A stretch of DNA of 64,000 nucleotides from Flavobacteriaceae bacterium CRH (lineage in GTDB: Bacteria; Bacteroidota; Bacteroidia; Flavobacteriales; Flavobacteriaceae): contig LMAJ01000024.1 of NCBI GenBank assembly GCA_001507425.1, positions 19,121 through 83,120 of the forward strand, in the 5' to 3' direction. Shown piece by piece: positions 9,619 to 18,200 of this stretch. Made by a program: the position numbers and the translations under genes. Position 1 is the stretch's first letter. Each line of letters starts with the position of its first letter. The notes beneath the pieces are model-generated. The model was not told the origin of the DNA. It saw only the letters and a list, made by a program, of their open reading frames with translations, and made no database searches.

Positions 9619-10344
9619 TTATATAGAATTCTTACCAATAAAGCTTTGAAATTTAATTTTGTATTGTTCTGCGATAGTAATTCTCTGTTTGTTGATAATG
9701 ACTTGATTTCGCTCAATTTCTTCGATTTTATCTAAAGCTACAATAAAAGAGCGATGTATTCTCATAAATTGAGATTCGGGTAATTCTTCTTCTAATGATT
9801 TTAAACTCATTAAAGTCAGAATTGCTTTTGGCTGATTGACAAGCCATATTTTAATGTAATCTTTTAATCCTTCAAAATATAAAACTTCATTAAGTTTGAT
9901 TTTCAACTGTTTGTATTCTGATTTTACAAAAATAAAATCATTGCTTACCGAACTTTCAGTAGCTTTATTCCTTTTTAATCCAAACCACTGTTTTGCTTTT
10001 GCTGCAGCGTTGTAAAACTCTTCAAAGTTAAAAGGCTTCATTAAATAATCCAGCGCATCGGCTTTAAAACCATCTAAGGCATATTCGCTAAAAGCGGTTG
10101 TAAAAATGATTCGGGTTTCTTTTGAAATGGTTTTTGACAGTTCCAATCCGGATAATTCCGGCATTTGAATATCCAGAAAAACCAAATCAATTTGTTCGGT
10201 ATTTAATAATTCCAGTGCATCAAAAGCATTGCTGCATTTTCCTTTTAATTCTAAAAAAGGTGTTTTTAAGACGTAATTCTGAATGAGTTCCAAGGCAAAT
10301 GGTTCATCATCGACTACAATACAGCTGATTTTATTTTCCTGCAT
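9619..10344 (-). CDS. LytTR-family response regulator
   Basis: This 241-residue regulator has an N-terminal receiver (acidic pocket VVDDEP, phosphoacceptor Asp58 in FLDIQMPELSG, conserved TTAFSEYAL and KPF) and a C-terminal LytTR DNA-binding domain from about residue 137, with the typical FMRIHRSFIVALDKI segment. It is the last gene of the efflux operon and follows its cognate kinase by 5 bases. LytTR regulators bind paired direct repeats; the operon's own upstream region has such a repeat (15924-15936 and 16008-16020). Autoregulation of the efflux operon is the likely role. Confidence 0.95.
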   Translation of the reverse strand: MQENKISCIVVDDEPFALELIQNYVLKTPFLELKGKCSNAFDALELLNTEQIDLVFLDIQMPELSGLELSKTISKETRIIFTTAFSEYALDGFKADALDYLMKPFNFEEFYNAAAKAKQWFGLKRNKATESSVSNDFIFVKSEYKQLKIKLNEVLYFEGLKDYIKIWLVNQPKAILTLMSLKSLEEELPESQFMRIHRSFIVALDKIEEIERNQVIINKQRITIAEQYKIKFQSFIGKNSI

Positions 10345-10349
10345 ACCTC

Positions 10350-11396
10350 TTATTTTTGCGTATTTATTTCTAATTGTGTGCTAAAAATTTCATCCGTTTC
10401 CTGAATCCTAAAAAGATAATTTTCAGGATATAATAATTCAAGTCTTTTTTGAATGTTTTTTAAGCCAATTCCGGAACCGCTTTTGTCTGCATTGCTCTTT
10501 TTGATGTTGTTGTTTTGGGTTTCAAATTTTATTTTTGATCCTTCAATTTGCATTGAAAAATAAATAGTTGAATTGTTTATTGCCGAAACGCCATGTTTAA
10601 AAGCATTTTCAATCAAAGAAATAAAAAGAAGCGGTGCCACTTGTAAATCTTCTGTCAATACTGGAAAATCAACATTTACAGCCGTTTTTTCTGAAGTTCT
10701 CATCTTCATTAAATCAATGTATCTTTCTATGAATTCGATTTCTTTTTTAAGGCTTACTTTCTCTACATTAGATTCATATAAAAGATAACGCATCAAAATA
10801 CCCAGACTGTGAATGGTTTCTTTTGCTTTTTCCGGAGAAATATCGACCAGAGAGTAAATGTTATTTAACGAATTAAAGAAAAAATGAGGCTGAAGCTGGT
10901 ATTTTAAATGCTGCAATTCCGATTCTAATTGGGTATTTTTAGATTCGTTTTTCTCAACTTCATTTTTAACCCAACGCTCATAAATTCTTAGAGTAATAGA
11001 AAAAATTAGCGGAATTATAAGCGAAAGCGTATCAATATAAACAAAGAATCGCTTTGGCGGAAAATCTCTTTTTGCATCTTCAATCAAAGGAAATTTTGCT
11101 GTAAAATAATCCCTAAGCTGAAAATTGAGCCAGATAAAAAAGGCAATAACTATTGCATTGGCGATAAAATACAGCGCGACTTTCTTTTTAAACAAAAAGG
11201 CATTGATAAAAACGAAATAATTCAAATAAAAAATGATGGCATAAAAGGCAAGCGGAATCCAGGAATGCTCTATAATTTTCTGCAAGTCAAAAGATTGTCC
11301 GGAAGATAATAGATACGGCAAACTAAATAAAACCGCCCAAACCGAAATGTGTATCAAGACGGCAAACAGACGGTTGTTTTTTATAAAATTATTCAT
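10350..11396 (-). CDS. LytS/YehU-type sensor histidine kinase
   Basis: The 348-residue membrane kinase has four hydrophobic segments in the first ~140 residues, a short coiled coil, and the His_kinase (PF06580-type) motif QLQPHFFFNSLNNI with phosphoacceptor His171. A compact ATPase domain ends in GSGIGLKNIQKRLELLY. It overlaps the upstream permease gene by 8 bases and is followed after 5 bases by the LytTR regulator, so the three are translationally coupled. There is no large extracytoplasmic sensor, so signals may be sensed in the membrane or through the adjacent transporter. Confidence 0.94.
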   Translation of the reverse strand: MNNFIKNNRLFAVLIHISVWAVLFSLPYLLSSGQSFDLQKIIEHSWIPLAFYAIIFYLNYFVFINAFLFKKKVALYFIANAIVIAFFIWLNFQLRDYFTAKFPLIEDAKRDFPPKRFFVYIDTLSLIIPLIFSITLRIYERWVKNEVEKNESKNTQLESELQHLKYQLQPHFFFNSLNNIYSLVDISPEKAKETIHSLGILMRYLLYESNVEKVSLKKEIEFIERYIDLMKMRTSEKTAVNVDFPVLTEDLQVAPLLFISLIENAFKHGVSAINNSTIYFSMQIEGSKIKFETQNNNIKKSNADKSGSGIGLKNIQKRLELLYPENYLFRIQETDEIFSTQLEINTQK

Positions 11397-12606
11397 AACG
11401 TAAGGCGTTTATTGGGTCTAAAGCAGCTGCTTTTCGTGCTGGATACCATCCGAAAAATATTCCGGTAATGGCACAAACGGCAAATGAAATCAATATTGAA
11501 AACAGCGTTACGCTTGTTGGCCAGTTTAAAACATTGGCAATAAAAAAAGTCGAAATCAACCCTAAAGTTACTCCAATTATTCCACCTGTAATACTAATTA
11601 TGATGGCTTCAGTCAAAAATTGCATCAAAATATTATTTCCTCTGCCTCCAACAGCCATTCTTAAACCAATTTCTCTTGTTCTTTCCTTAACAGAAACATA
11701 CATAATATTCATAATCCCAATGCCGCCAATCAATAGTGAAATTCCGGCAATGGCAACTAAAAGAACTGTCATCATTTCGCTGGTTGAACTAAACATTGAG
11801 ATTAATTCTTGTTGAGAAAAGACGTTAAAATCGTCATCAGCATTTCCCAGTTTATGATTGTCTCTTAAAATTTGAGAAATCTTGTTAACAGCAGCGGTTG
11901 CATTGTCTTCACTTTTAGACGAGGTTACAATTGATTGTAAATAAGTGGCAGCCAAAACCCTTTTTTGAACAGCAGTATAAGGCGCCAAAATAACATCATC
12001 CTGATCCTGCCCAAAAGTATTTTCGCCTTTCTCAGCAAGAACGCCAATAATTTTAAACGGAATTTTATTAAAACGAATTGTGGCTCCAATTGGGTTTTCG
12101 TTTGCTCCAAATAAATTTTCAACAATTGTTTTACCTATTACGGCAACTTTTGCAGAAGCCTGTATGTCTTCCTGAGTAAACATGGTTCCGTCTTCGACAT
12201 CTAAAACTCTGACTTTTAAATAATCCGGAGCAACGCCATATAATGTTGTCGGCCAGTTTTTAGAACTTCTGATTGCCTGACCGCTTCCGTTTACTACGGG
12301 CGAAGTATTTTCAACCAAAGTTGCTTTTTTTTCAATCGATTCTAAATCTTTTACTGTTAATGTCTGCATGCTGCTCACATCCATTCTTACGCCGCCCTGC
12401 ATTCCGGCCCCCGGTCTAATCGTAATCATGTTAGAACCCATACTTGAAATTTGCGATTTAATGCTCTCTTTTGAGCCTTCGCCAATGGCAAGCATTGCAA
12501 TAACAGAGGCTACACCAATAATGATTCCGAGCATGGTTAGAAAAGCCCTCATTTTATTAATTTGAAGTGCTTTTAATGCTATTTTAAATAAACTTGAAAA
12601 ATTCAT
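11389..12606 (-). CDS. MacB-like ABC transporter permease
   Basis: This 405-residue MacB/FtsX-type permease has a first transmembrane helix near residues 20-42, a large periplasmic MacB_PCD domain (about 45-245), and three C-terminal helices with the conserved GGIGIMNIMYVSVKERTREIGLRMAVG segment. It lacks the N-terminal ATPase fused in E. coli MacB, which is encoded separately by the upstream gene. It belongs to the six-gene efflux operon. Predicted role: mechanotransmission-driven export of a substrate from the periplasm through the TolC partner. The substrate (macrolide, peptide or lipid) is not deducible. Confidence 0.94.
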   Translation of the reverse strand: MNFSSLFKIALKALQINKMRAFLTMLGIIIGVASVIAMLAIGEGSKESIKSQISSMGSNMITIRPGAGMQGGVRMDVSSMQTLTVKDLESIEKKATLVENTSPVVNGSGQAIRSSKNWPTTLYGVAPDYLKVRVLDVEDGTMFTQEDIQASAKVAVIGKTIVENLFGANENPIGATIRFNKIPFKIIGVLAEKGENTFGQDQDDVILAPYTAVQKRVLAATYLQSIVTSSKSEDNATAAVNKISQILRDNHKLGNADDDFNVFSQQELISMFSSTSEMMTVLLVAIAGISLLIGGIGIMNIMYVSVKERTREIGLRMAVGGRGNNILMQFLTEAIIISITGGIIGVTLGLISTFFIANVLNWPTSVTLFSILISFAVCAITGIFFGWYPARKAAALDPINALRYE

Positions 12607-12627
12607 AAGTTCTGTTTTTTAATGCTG

Positions 12628-13371
12628 TTATTCTTTTTCATCGCCCATATTTTGCAAGGCTTCGGCAGCGTTTAAGATATTTTCATTTTTGTAATCTTTA
12701 ATGATGTGACCGTCTTTTAAAACAATCGTTCTGCCGCTGAATAAGGCAATATCAGGCTCGTGCGTTACAAATACAATTGTTTTTCCTTCGGCATTTAATT
12801 TTTGAAAAAGCACCATAATTTCATAAGAAGTTCTCGTGTCCAGATTTCCTGTAGCTTCATCGGCAAGAATAACAACCGGATCGTTAACCAAAGATCTTGC
12901 AATGGCCACACGTTGCTGCTGTCCGCCCGAAAGCTGACTTGGCGTATGCTCCAAACGTCCTGATAAACCTACCAGATTTAAAGAATCAATGGCTCTTTTT
13001 CGTCTTTCATCGGCTTTCACATTTTTATTATAGAGTAATGGTAATTCTGCATTTTCAATTGCTGTAGTTCTTGGAAGCAAATTATAAGACTGAAAAATAA
13101 AACCAATTTTTTCATTTCTGATTTTTGCCAATTGGTTTCGGTCTAAATTTCGAACCGGAGTTTCATCAATTTCATAAATTCCGGATGAAGGCTGATCGAG
13201 ACATCCTAAAATATTAAGCAAAGTTGATTTTCCCGAACCCGAAGACCCCATAATAGTTACAAATTCTCCTTCTTCTATAGAAAACGAAATTCCTTTTATG
13301 GCACGTACAATCTCGTCGCCCATTTTAAATTCTCGCTTTAAATCCTGAATATTTATAATGATATTTTTCAT
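12628..13371 (-). CDS. MacB-type ABC transporter ATP-binding protein
   Basis: This 247-residue nucleotide-binding subunit of the MacB/LolD class has Walker A GSSGSGKST (residues 42-50), a Q-loop around FIFQSYNLLP, the signature LSGGQQQRVAIARS, Walker B VILADEATGNLD and the switch histidine in VTHEPD. It is spaced 3 bases from the adaptor gene upstream and 21 bases from the permease downstream. It energises the separate permease. Confidence 0.96.
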   Translation of the reverse strand: MKNIIINIQDLKREFKMGDEIVRAIKGISFSIEEGEFVTIMGSSGSGKSTLLNILGCLDQPSSGIYEIDETPVRNLDRNQLAKIRNEKIGFIFQSYNLLPRTTAIENAELPLLYNKNVKADERRKRAIDSLNLVGLSGRLEHTPSQLSGGQQQRVAIARSLVNDPVVILADEATGNLDTRTSYEIMVLFQKLNAEGKTIVFVTHEPDIALFSGRTIVLKDGHIIKDYKNENILNAAEALQNMGDEKE

Positions 13372-13374
13372 AGC

Positions 13375-14577
13375 TTATTTTTTTCCGGGAGGTTTTGGCA
13401 TAAAAGGGCTTGATGAACTTCCAGAAGTTTCTTGAGTTACTGATTTTTCTTTTCTTAGCGCTGTTATAATTTGATTGGCTTGTGATAACCCGCTAATGAT
13501 TTCATAATTAATTCCGTCATTTTTTCCAACCACTACTTGTTGTTGGTGAATTCCATCGTTGTATTTTACCCAAATCGTTTTAACATTTTTATCTGTAGAG
13601 CTATCCATTTTTCGTGTGGAAGCTTCCCCGTTTTTACTTTTGTTAAATTCATTCAAGAGAGTCATGTCGGGTTCAAAGGCAAAAGCTTTGGCTTCTAAAG
13701 TCATCACATCTTTTAGCTCCATGGTATAAATAGAGACTGTAGCAGTTAGTCCGGGTTTTAGTTTTTCTTCAGGATTATCTGCTTTTATAATAACGGTATA
13801 AGTCACTACATTTGAAGTAACAGTCGAATTTAATCGAACTTGTGTGACGGAACCTGAAAACTCCTGTTCAGGAAAAGCATCTACCATAAAAGTTACCCTT
13901 TGGCCTTCTTTTACAGCGCCAATATCAGCCTCGTCAACATTGGCTTCAACCTGCATTTGTTTTAAATCTTTTGCAATGGTAAAAAGAGTAGGCGTACTGT
14001 AGCTTGCTGCTACGGTCTGACCTTCGTCAACGTCTTTAGAAAGCACAACGCCGTCAATTGGAGAATAAATATTGGCATAACCTAAATTGGTCTGAGCTTT
14101 TCGCAAATTAGAATTCTGCTGTTGTGCTGTTCCTTTTGCCGTATTTAAATTAAATAAGGCTTCCTGATAATCAGCTTTACTAATGACATTGGCTTTATAA
14201 AGAGAATATTGCCTGTCATAAATGACTTGCTTGTAATTTTGATCCTGCAAAGCCACATTGTAAGCTGATTTTGCCTGTTGTAAAACTTCCTCAAGGTTTT
14301 CTTTATCTAATTCGGCTATGAGCTGACCGGCTTTTACAGTCGAATTATAATCGACATAAATCTTTTGTACAACGCCTGAAACCTGAGTTCCAACTTCAAC
14401 TTGTTTAGTTGCTTCTATAGTTCCTGTGGCTGTAACGATATTGCTGATATTTCCATTTCTAACATGAACCGTTTCAACCTGAAGTACTTCTTTTTTATTG
14501 GTAAAAGAGTAAATAGTTGTTCCAATGGCAATAGTTACTAAAATGGAAGCTAGGGTTATTTTTGATTTCTTATTCAT
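13375..14577 (-). CDS. MacA-like periplasmic adaptor (membrane fusion protein)
   Basis: The 400-residue adaptor has one N-terminal membrane helix (about residues 7-24), a biotinyl-lipoyl-like half motif (GTQVSGVVQKIYVDYNSTVKAGQLIAELD), an alpha-helical hairpin with AQ-rich coiled coil, the second lipoyl half (ANIYSPIDGVVLSKDVDEGQTV) and beta-barrel/membrane-proximal domains. It ends in a Pro/Ser-rich tail. It links the inner-membrane ABC pair to the TolC-like channel encoded immediately upstream (12 bases). The order TolC-MacA-ATPase-permease-kinase-regulator makes this a self-contained tripartite efflux system. Confidence 0.94.
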   Translation of the reverse strand: MNKKSKITLASILVTIAIGTTIYSFTNKKEVLQVETVHVRNGNISNIVTATGTIEATKQVEVGTQVSGVVQKIYVDYNSTVKAGQLIAELDKENLEEVLQQAKSAYNVALQDQNYKQVIYDRQYSLYKANVISKADYQEALFNLNTAKGTAQQQNSNLRKAQTNLGYANIYSPIDGVVLSKDVDEGQTVAASYSTPTLFTIAKDLKQMQVEANVDEADIGAVKEGQRVTFMVDAFPEQEFSGSVTQVRLNSTVTSNVVTYTVIIKADNPEEKLKPGLTATVSIYTMELKDVMTLEAKAFAFEPDMTLLNEFNKSKNGEASTRKMDSSTDKNVKTIWVKYNDGIHQQQVVVGKNDGINYEIISGLSQANQIITALRKEKSVTQETSGSSSSPFMPKPPGKK

Positions 14578-14589
14578 GATGCTTATAAT

Positions 14590-15915
14590 TTAAATTTGAA
14601 TTTGGTTTCCCTGATAAAATTGTAGTAGCTGATAATATAAAGCCAACGATAATTTGGCTTGTAAATAAGTTTGCTCGGCATTGAGATAGGTATTCTTGCT
14701 TACCAATAAATCAGTAGAACTCAACGCGCCCAGCTCTGATTTTTTAATAGACATATCATAGGCCAGTTTTGAAGAACTTTTTAAGGCTGCGGCCGCTTCC
14801 ATTTGGCTTTGGCTTGAATTTGCATTTTGCCAGGCATTTTCAATTTTCAGGTATAATTGTTTATTCTCTGAAACTGCCGAAAGTTTAGAACTTTCAATTT
14901 CAATTTTGGCATTGGCTACATTGGCTTTATTTTGATATTTGCTAAAAATCGGAATACTCAAAGACAATCCGGCACTTTGGTAAAAATTGCCATCAAACTG
15001 ATTGAGGAAGTTGTAATCTTGTGTATTGGTATATCCTGAATTAAGACCAGCGGTTAAACTAAGTGTTGGTAAATAACCTGCTTTGACTTTTGATAATTCC
15101 AATTCTTTAATGGAAGTCTGAAGGCTGGCACTTTTTATTTCCGGTAAATTTGCAGCAGCAAAACTATAGACTGTTTTCAAATCGGGAATTAAATACTGAT
15201 CTGATGCTAATTTTGTGGGTACAATATCAAAAGATTCATTAGGGTCTAATTCCAGTAATTGTTTTAATGTAATAAGCTGTAAACGGTAATTGTTTTGTGC
15301 CGTAATCAAAGTTACTTCATCATTTTTAAGTTGTGTTTCCAAATTTGCCTCGTCAATTCCTGCAGCAGATCCTGCTTTATATTTTGTGCTCATTTGGCTT
15401 AATTGTTCTTTAGAAGAAACAATAACATTTTTAGCCACTTCAATTCCTTCTCTGTAATACAATGCCTGAAGATAAGCTTGTACGACACTCAAAAGAACAT
15501 TGTTTTTTGCTTCAGTAACAAAAAAATCGTTTTGTTTTACTAAAAGCTCTTTTTGTTTGATCGTATTGTTGATGTAATTTCCTTTATATAAAGTCATTGA
15601 TGCATTTACTCCCGCACTTGTTGAATTGATCAATTGCGAAACGTAACTGCTGGTAATAGGGTCAATACTTCGCCCGTTGTTCATGCTTTGTGAAGCGTTT
15701 GCGCTAACACTTGGTAATCGTTCATATTTTGACTGTTTGTAATTGATTTCGGCAGTATTTTGTGTAAGTTCTGCCTGTTTTACCGTAATGTTATTTTTGA
15801 TTGCGTATGAAATACACTCTTCTAAACTCCATATTTTTGATGTTTTTTCCTGCTCTTGAGCCAAAGCAGCTACAGCTTGAAAAAGTATCATTATTATTAC
15901 AACTATTTTTCTCAT
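14590..15915 (-). CDS. TolC-family outer-membrane efflux protein
   Basis: The 441-residue outer-membrane factor has an N-terminal signal peptide (hydrophobic to about residue 18, then AQEQE) and two tandem OEP repeats of long helices separated by a beta segment. The first begins SLEECISYAIKNNITVKQAEL and the second around residue 236. It is first in the operon with the MacA-like adaptor and ABC transporter, and provides the exit duct. Confidence 0.94.
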   Translation of the reverse strand: MRKIVVIIMILFQAVAALAQEQEKTSKIWSLEECISYAIKNNITVKQAELTQNTAEINYKQSKYERLPSVSANASQSMNNGRSIDPITSSYVSQLINSTSAGVNASMTLYKGNYINNTIKQKELLVKQNDFFVTEAKNNVLLSVVQAYLQALYYREGIEVAKNVIVSSKEQLSQMSTKYKAGSAAGIDEANLETQLKNDEVTLITAQNNYRLQLITLKQLLELDPNESFDIVPTKLASDQYLIPDLKTVYSFAAANLPEIKSASLQTSIKELELSKVKAGYLPTLSLTAGLNSGYTNTQDYNFLNQFDGNFYQSAGLSLSIPIFSKYQNKANVANAKIEIESSKLSAVSENKQLYLKIENAWQNANSSQSQMEAAAALKSSSKLAYDMSIKKSELGALSSTDLLVSKNTYLNAEQTYLQAKLSLALYYQLLQFYQGNQIQI

Positions 15916-15923
15916 CTCTTTGA

Positions 15924-16020
15924 ATTTTATAGATCAAAGGAAAGATTAAAGCCAAGGATATAATAATGAACTAGAAGTTTGCCGGGATTTCATATAACTT
16001 AAGGGAGATTTTATAGATCA
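15924..16020. promoter_or_regulatory. direct repeats upstream of the tolC-macAB-lytTR operon
   Basis: The identical 13-mer ATTTTATAGATCA occurs at 15924-15936 and 16008-16020, starting 9 and 93 bases upstream of the tolC start codon. The start-to-start distance is 84 bases, close to eight helical turns. It is a candidate binding site for the operon's own LytTR regulator. The remaining sequence to 16217 shows no gene. Confidence 0.35.
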
Positions 16021-16217
16021 GATTAGGGTAACTATAACAAACCTGTTCGTTCTATTGATGTATTGTATTTAAATTATGGACTCAAAGTAGAGATATAAGA
16101 GCATTCTATAAAAATAGAACGCCTTGTTTTTTGTAAAAAAGGTATTAACTCCCTTTTAATTTATTGCTTAATGAACTTCGGTTTGAGGTTTAACAATTTG
16201 AAGTTCAGATAAATACT

Positions 16218-16250
16218 TTGAAAAAATATAAAACTAATTGTATAAATTTG
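16218..16250 (+). promoter_or_regulatory. promoter of the phosphoesterase gene
   Basis: TTG at 16218-16220, a 22-base spacer and TAAATTTG at 16243-16250 fit the flavobacterial TTG-N17..23-TAnnTTTG consensus. The start codon at 16301 would have a leader of roughly 45 bases. Confidence 0.65.
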
Positions 16251-16300
16251 TTTTTAATTATCTTAATTTACTTATATATTTTAATTTAAAACAATTAAAA

Positions 16301-17848
16301 ATGGAAAACCAAAACCAATTTAACGGTCTGGAAACTTTCGAGCATATTATAGTTCTTATGCTTGAAAACCGTTCTTTCGACAATCTACTAGGTTATCTTT
16401 ATGAGAAAGATGAAATACCTAAAGAAAAAACTTTTGATGGGCTTTATAATCCGGAAGTTGATTATGCGAATCCTATTCCTGACAGAGCCAGCAATGATTC
16501 AGATAATACAAGTATTACTCCTTCGCGTGCAGTCAACTTTTCGATGCCTTATCCAGATCCGGGTGAAGAATATCCGCATGTAAATACACAACTTTTTAAT
16601 ACCATTATTCCTGATTCTAATATTGGTAAGTTTGATTATAAAATGATACCACCTTACAATCTGCCCGTTCCTGCACCTACGCCTGGTATGATTGGCTTTG
16701 TCAACGATTATGAAAATAATCTCCGATCAACCTACGGTATAGACAAACCAAAGTATGAACAGTATGAGGTGATCATGCAGTGTTTTCAGCCTGACCAAAT
16801 TCCTGCAATGGCAACTTTAGCAAAAGAATTTGCGGTCTTTGATAATTGGCATTGTTCAGTACCTAGTCAGACTTATTGCAATCGTGCGTTCTGGCATGCG
16901 GCAAGCTCAGGAGGTAAAGTAATTAATCCGCTTGGTGAGGATGGAACCGGTTTTCCTGGGATTGATGGCGATTTTAGTGATATGGATTCGTGGATAAAAA
17001 ATGTTTGGTCACTGCCAACTATTTTTGATCGCATGAATGAAAAGAATGTTTCATGGAAAGTGTATTCGCCTATAGCGCCTCTGAGTCTTACTAATATTGT
17101 TAACGGGTTTGGGGAAGGGAAAGATAATACGCACGGGCATCTTGATTTTTTCTTCGATCTGGAATTGGGAAACCTGCCACAATATTCATTTATCGAACCT
17201 CAGTTTCTTCATAAACATAACGATCAGCATCCGTCTGCAGTAAATCACGAATTAGCTGCCGGTACGGTAAAATTAGGAGATGAACTAATACGAGAAGTGT
17301 ATAATGCCATCAAAAACAGTCCAAAAAAAGATAAAATACTTTTTATTATTACTCATGATGAACATGGTGGTTGTTATGATCATGTAGTCCCACCAGAAAC
17401 GATAGCGCCTGTTGCTGGTATGAAAGGGGAGTGCGATTTTGGCTTTGACCGTCTTGGTGTTCGCGTTCCAATGGTAATGGTATCATCATATATTCAGCCA
17501 AATACAATAATCAACACACAGTTTGAGCATACTTCATTCATAAAAACTGTTTGCGAGAAATGGAGTATGAATCCGCTAACCGACAGGGATAAAAATCCGA
17601 AAGTGTTACCATTTACGGAAGTTTTTTCCAATCAAAAAAGAACGGAGTGGCCAGATATTCCGTCACAAACAAGTCCAGTATCCCTACTTTTTGAGCCCGA
17701 TACAAGCAATGATCCATTAAACGGACTACAAAAGGCGATGTTAACCAGTCTGCTACACATTGAAAAGATGAAGGCACTTGGTTATACCAAAAAAGAAGAC
17801 ATAAAAACAATTGGCGATATGATGGAATTTATAAAAAGATTTCAATGA
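16301..17848 (+). CDS. AcpA/phospholipase C-type phosphoesterase
   Basis: This 515-residue phosphoesterase (PF04185-type) starts MENQNQFNGLETFEH. The frame is open for 21 more codons, but that extension overlaps the predicted promoter, so 16301 is chosen. Motifs: Glu22-Asn23 in MLENRSFDNLLGY; Ser189 in the conserved VPSQTYCNRAF segment, which corresponds to the nucleophile region in AcpA-type acid phosphatases; and a downstream THDEHGG pair likely binding metal. No signal peptide is visible, unusual for a family that is often exported. The substrate may be phospholipid or a phosphomonoester. It is monocistronic, with a terminator after it. Confidence 0.88.
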   Translation: MENQNQFNGLETFEHIIVLMLENRSFDNLLGYLYEKDEIPKEKTFDGLYNPEVDYANPIPDRASNDSDNTSITPSRAVNFSMPYPDPGEEYPHVNTQLFNTIIPDSNIGKFDYKMIPPYNLPVPAPTPGMIGFVNDYENNLRSTYGIDKPKYEQYEVIMQCFQPDQIPAMATLAKEFAVFDNWHCSVPSQTYCNRAFWHAASSGGKVINPLGEDGTGFPGIDGDFSDMDSWIKNVWSLPTIFDRMNEKNVSWKVYSPIAPLSLTNIVNGFGEGKDNTHGHLDFFFDLELGNLPQYSFIEPQFLHKHNDQHPSAVNHELAAGTVKLGDELIREVYNAIKNSPKKDKILFIITHDEHGGCYDHVVPPETIAPVAGMKGECDFGFDRLGVRVPMVMVSSYIQPNTIINTQFEHTSFIKTVCEKWSMNPLTDRDKNPKVLPFTEVFSNQKRTEWPDIPSQTSPVSLLFEPDTSNDPLNGLQKAMLTSLLHIEKMKALGYTKKEDIKTIGDMMEFIKRFQ

Positions 17849-17904
17849 GAACAACTGTGCCCTAATTTTGTACAAAACTTTTGAGCGGTTTTAGTGTTTA
17901 CAGT

Positions 17905-17941
17905 AAAAACCTGCAATGTTTAAAACCTCTGCAGGTTTTTT
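17905..17941 (+). terminator. rho-independent terminator after the phosphoesterase gene
   Basis: Stem AAAAACCTGCA (17905-17915) pairs with TGCAGGTTTTT (17930-17940), and the T run is part of the stem base. Confidence 0.85.
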
Positions 17942-18022
17942 GACAAAAAAGAGAATCAAGTCGCCAATAGAGTTTCGGTCAAAATTTAATTAGAAAATTA
18001 TTTTTTTCTTGTAAAATAAAGA

Positions 18023-18060
18023 AAACCGCTCTAATGTTTTTCAGAGCGGTTTGTCTTATT
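18023..18060. terminator. second hairpin terminator, probably for the minus-strand AraC unit
   Basis: AAACCGCTCT (18023-18032) pairs with AGAGCGGTTT (18043-18052). A and T runs on both sides allow use on either strand. It lies downstream of the AraC gene and its SDR remnant on the minus strand. Confidence 0.75.
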
Positions 18061-18092
18061 TTAGAATGATTTAAATAAGTTAAAATCCTCCC

Positions 18093-18200
18093 CCTGCATA
18101 GACCTTCGACTCCATGTTTAAAAGCCTGATAGGAGGGATTTCCAACTGTGGGTTTAAATGCATTTATAGAAGAAATATTTACAATTGAACCTCCATTTCC
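18093..18200 (-). pseudogene. short-chain dehydrogenase (SDR) remnant
   Basis: Immediately after the AraC stop codon, and in the same reading frame, the minus strand reads about 35 residues that look like the catalytic segment of a short-chain dehydrogenase. GGSIVNISS contains the catalytic-serine region and SYQAFKHGVEGL contains the YxxxK motif. The N-terminal Rossmann part and everything after EGL are missing, and no start codon precedes it. It appears to be a deletion remnant of an SDR gene once controlled by or next to this AraC regulator. The assignment is from motif recognition only. Confidence 0.6.
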
